Positions 5,453-6,556 of a stretch of 6,556 bases of DNA are shown here, in pieces. The notes under the pieces are model-generated. The model was given only the letters and a program-made list of their open reading frames with translations. It did no database searches and was not told where the DNA came from. A program made the position numbers and the translations under genes. The DNA is from an uncultured Bryobacterales bacterium (GTDB lineage: Bacteria; Acidobacteriota; Terriglobia; Bryobacterales; UBA6623), in assembly GCA_946887065.1 (NCBI GenBank), contig CAMPKL010000216.1, positions 1 through 6,556 on the forward strand. Reading direction: 5' to 3'. Each line of letters opens with the position of its first letter. Position 1 is the first letter of the stretch.

Positions 5453-6478
5453 TTATTCGCTTTCGAGCGCGGCGCTCTTCTTCTGTTCGCGGATCATGCG
5501 AGCGAGAGTTCTGCGCAACTCGTCTACGCCTTCGCCGGTCGCGGCCGAAATGCGCGTGAAAGGCAGATTCTTCGACCGGCAGAGGGCTTCAAGGACGGCG
5601 ATGCGCTCCGGGTCTTGACACGCGTCGATCTTATTAGCGGCGACGATCATCGGCTTCTCGAGAAGCTTCTTCGAGTGGCTTGCCAATTCTCGCAGAATGA
5701 CCTCGTAGTCCTCGACGGGATCGCGATCGCTGAATTCGCTGACGTCGATGATATGCAGCAGCAGGCCCGTACGTTCTATGTGCCTGAGGAACTTGATGCC
5801 TAGCCCGTGGCCCTCATGGGCGCCTTCAATGATTCCCGGAATGTCGGCCATGACGAAGGTTTCGTCCCCTTCGCCGCGAACGACGCCCAGATTGGGCTCC
5901 AGCGTCGTAAACGGGTAATCGGCGATCTTAGGCCGGGAGGCGGAGAGCGTGGAGATTAGCGTCGACTTGCCTACATTAGGGAATCCAACGAGCCCGACAT
6001 CGGCGAGGAGCTTCAATTCGAGGCGCAGCCGGAACTCTTCGCCCGGTTCACCCGGGTCGGCTCGTTGCGGGGCTTGATTTGTCGAAGTCGCGAAACAGGC
6101 ATTGCCGCGGCCGCCGCGGCCCCCATGGGCGACTACGTATTCTTGCCCGTACTCGCTGAAGTCGTAGAGCTTCTGGCCTGTCTCGGCGTTGTAGACGATC
6201 GTTCCAGGCGGGACGGGCAGGATGGTGTCGTCCGCACTTTTACCGGTTTTGTTAGAGCCTTCGCCGGGTCGGCCCGCCGAGGCTTTGTGTTCGGGATTGA
6301 AGCGGAAATGGAGCAGCGTGTTGTAGTTGGGATCCGACCGCAGAACGATGTCCCCGCCTTTGCCGCCGTCTCCGCCGGAGGGTCCGCCGCGCGGTATGAA
6401 TTTCTCCCGCCGAAAGGCCCGGCAACCGTTGCCGCCCTTGCCCGCTTGGACCCAGATGCTGACTTCATCGATGAACAT
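5453..6478 (-). CDS. obg: GTPase Obg (CgtA), ribosome assembly factor
   Basis: Obg is an essential GTPase that binds the 50S subunit during late assembly and responds to guanine nucleotide levels. The product has the glycine-rich N-terminal Obg fold (about 1-160, with repeated GG motifs such as GGDGGKGGD) and then the G domain. That domain shows G1 GFPNVGKST (165-173), switch residues PFTT (189-192), G3 DIPG (212-215), G4 NKID (282-285) and G5 SAATGEG (311-317). It ends after the G domain with a short charged tail and lacks the OCT domain of some Gram-positive homologues. I chose the ATG at 6478, giving 341 residues and the typical MFIDEV opening. A TTG at 6490 would add four residues of no family support. 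GGCGGGAA just upstream is only a weak ribosome binding site. nadD follows after 7 bp in the same operon. rplU and rpmA often precede obg and would lie beyond the right edge. Confidence 0.97.
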   Translation of the reverse strand: MFIDEVSIWVQAGKGGNGCRAFRREKFIPRGGPSGGDGGKGGDIVLRSDPNYNTLLHFRFNPEHKASAGRPGEGSNKTGKSADDTILPVPPGTIVYNAETGQKLYDFSEYGQEYVVAHGGRGGRGNACFATSTNQAPQRADPGEPGEEFRLRLELKLLADVGLVGFPNVGKSTLISTLSASRPKIADYPFTTLEPNLGVVRGEGDETFVMADIPGIIEGAHEGHGLGIKFLRHIERTGLLLHIIDVSEFSDRDPVEDYEVILRELASHSKKLLEKPMIVAANKIDACQDPERIAVLEALCRSKNLPFTRISAATGEGVDELRRTLARMIREQKKSAALESE

Positions 6479-6495
6479 GGTTCCCGCCAATAACT

Positions 6496-6530
6496 AGGGG
6501 CGGGGGGCGCCGTGCGCCAACCCCGCCCCT
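6496..6530 (-). promoter_or_regulatory. Long GC-rich hairpin just upstream of obg
   Basis: AGGGGCGGGG (6496-6505) pairs perfectly with CCCCGCCCCT (6521-6530). Inside it GGCGC (6506-6510) pairs with GCGCC (6514-6518) around a 3-nt loop, leaving only an AA bulge (6519-6520). The 15-bp stem ends 17 nt before the obg ATG. No T-tract follows on either strand, so it is not a classic terminator. It could be an attenuator or processing site between an upstream gene and obg, a factor-dependent terminator, or a dispersed palindromic repeat. The structure is plain; the role is inferred. Confidence 0.55.
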
Positions 6531-6556
6531 CAAGTCTTCGCGAACTCGTTCTATGC

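Noticed and set aside
6479..6490. TTG at 6490 as the obg start
   Set aside because: It adds only MAGT before the typical MFIDEV opening. The ATG at 6478 fits the family and is preceded by a weak but plausible ribosome binding site.

Overview
The window is GC-rich bacterial DNA. It holds a chromosomal housekeeping region with the edge of a probable integrated element at its left end. The best guess for the source is an Acidobacteriota-like soil bacterium. This rests on remembered resemblance of the integrase (a form with 'LLRQGD' and 'KRYSQ' boxes), the heme A synthase and the Amt protein to that phylum. It is an inference, not a database result.

Left region (1 to about 815): the 3' part of a tyrosine recombinase gene that runs in from beyond the window, then a short non-coding stretch with imperfect repeats. 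It meets the 3' end of an intact tRNA-Pro(UGG) gene on the minus strand (816-892). An integrase facing the 3' end of a tRNA is the classic arrangement at an att junction, so the mobile element should lie to the left, outside the window.

Middle-left region (893-2893, minus strand): ctaA (heme A synthase, GTG start), then 24 bp later a gene for an exported endonuclease/exonuclease/phosphatase-fold protein with an unusual C-terminal membrane segment and basic tail. The tRNA follows on the same strand. The spacing suggests ctaA and the EEP gene are co-transcribed, but no functional link between heme A synthesis and the EEP protein is evident.

Centre (2894-4738): a 474-bp divergent intergenic region without a convincing gene, then an ammonium transporter gene (amt) on the plus strand. 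It has a clear Shine-Dalgarno and a GTG start, and no glnK partner follows it.

Right region (4739-6556): a strong hairpin with T-tracts on both sides terminates amt and the convergent nadD gene. On the minus strand obg (ribosome-assembly GTPase) is followed after 7 bp by nadD (nicotinate-nucleotide adenylyltransferase), a common bacterial gene pair. A long GC-rich hairpin lies just upstream of obg.

I see no CRISPR array, insertion sequence, toxin-antitoxin pair or obvious undescribed system. The most interesting points are the integrase-tRNA junction, the integrase's non-standard catalytic residues and the C-terminal anchor of the EEP protein.
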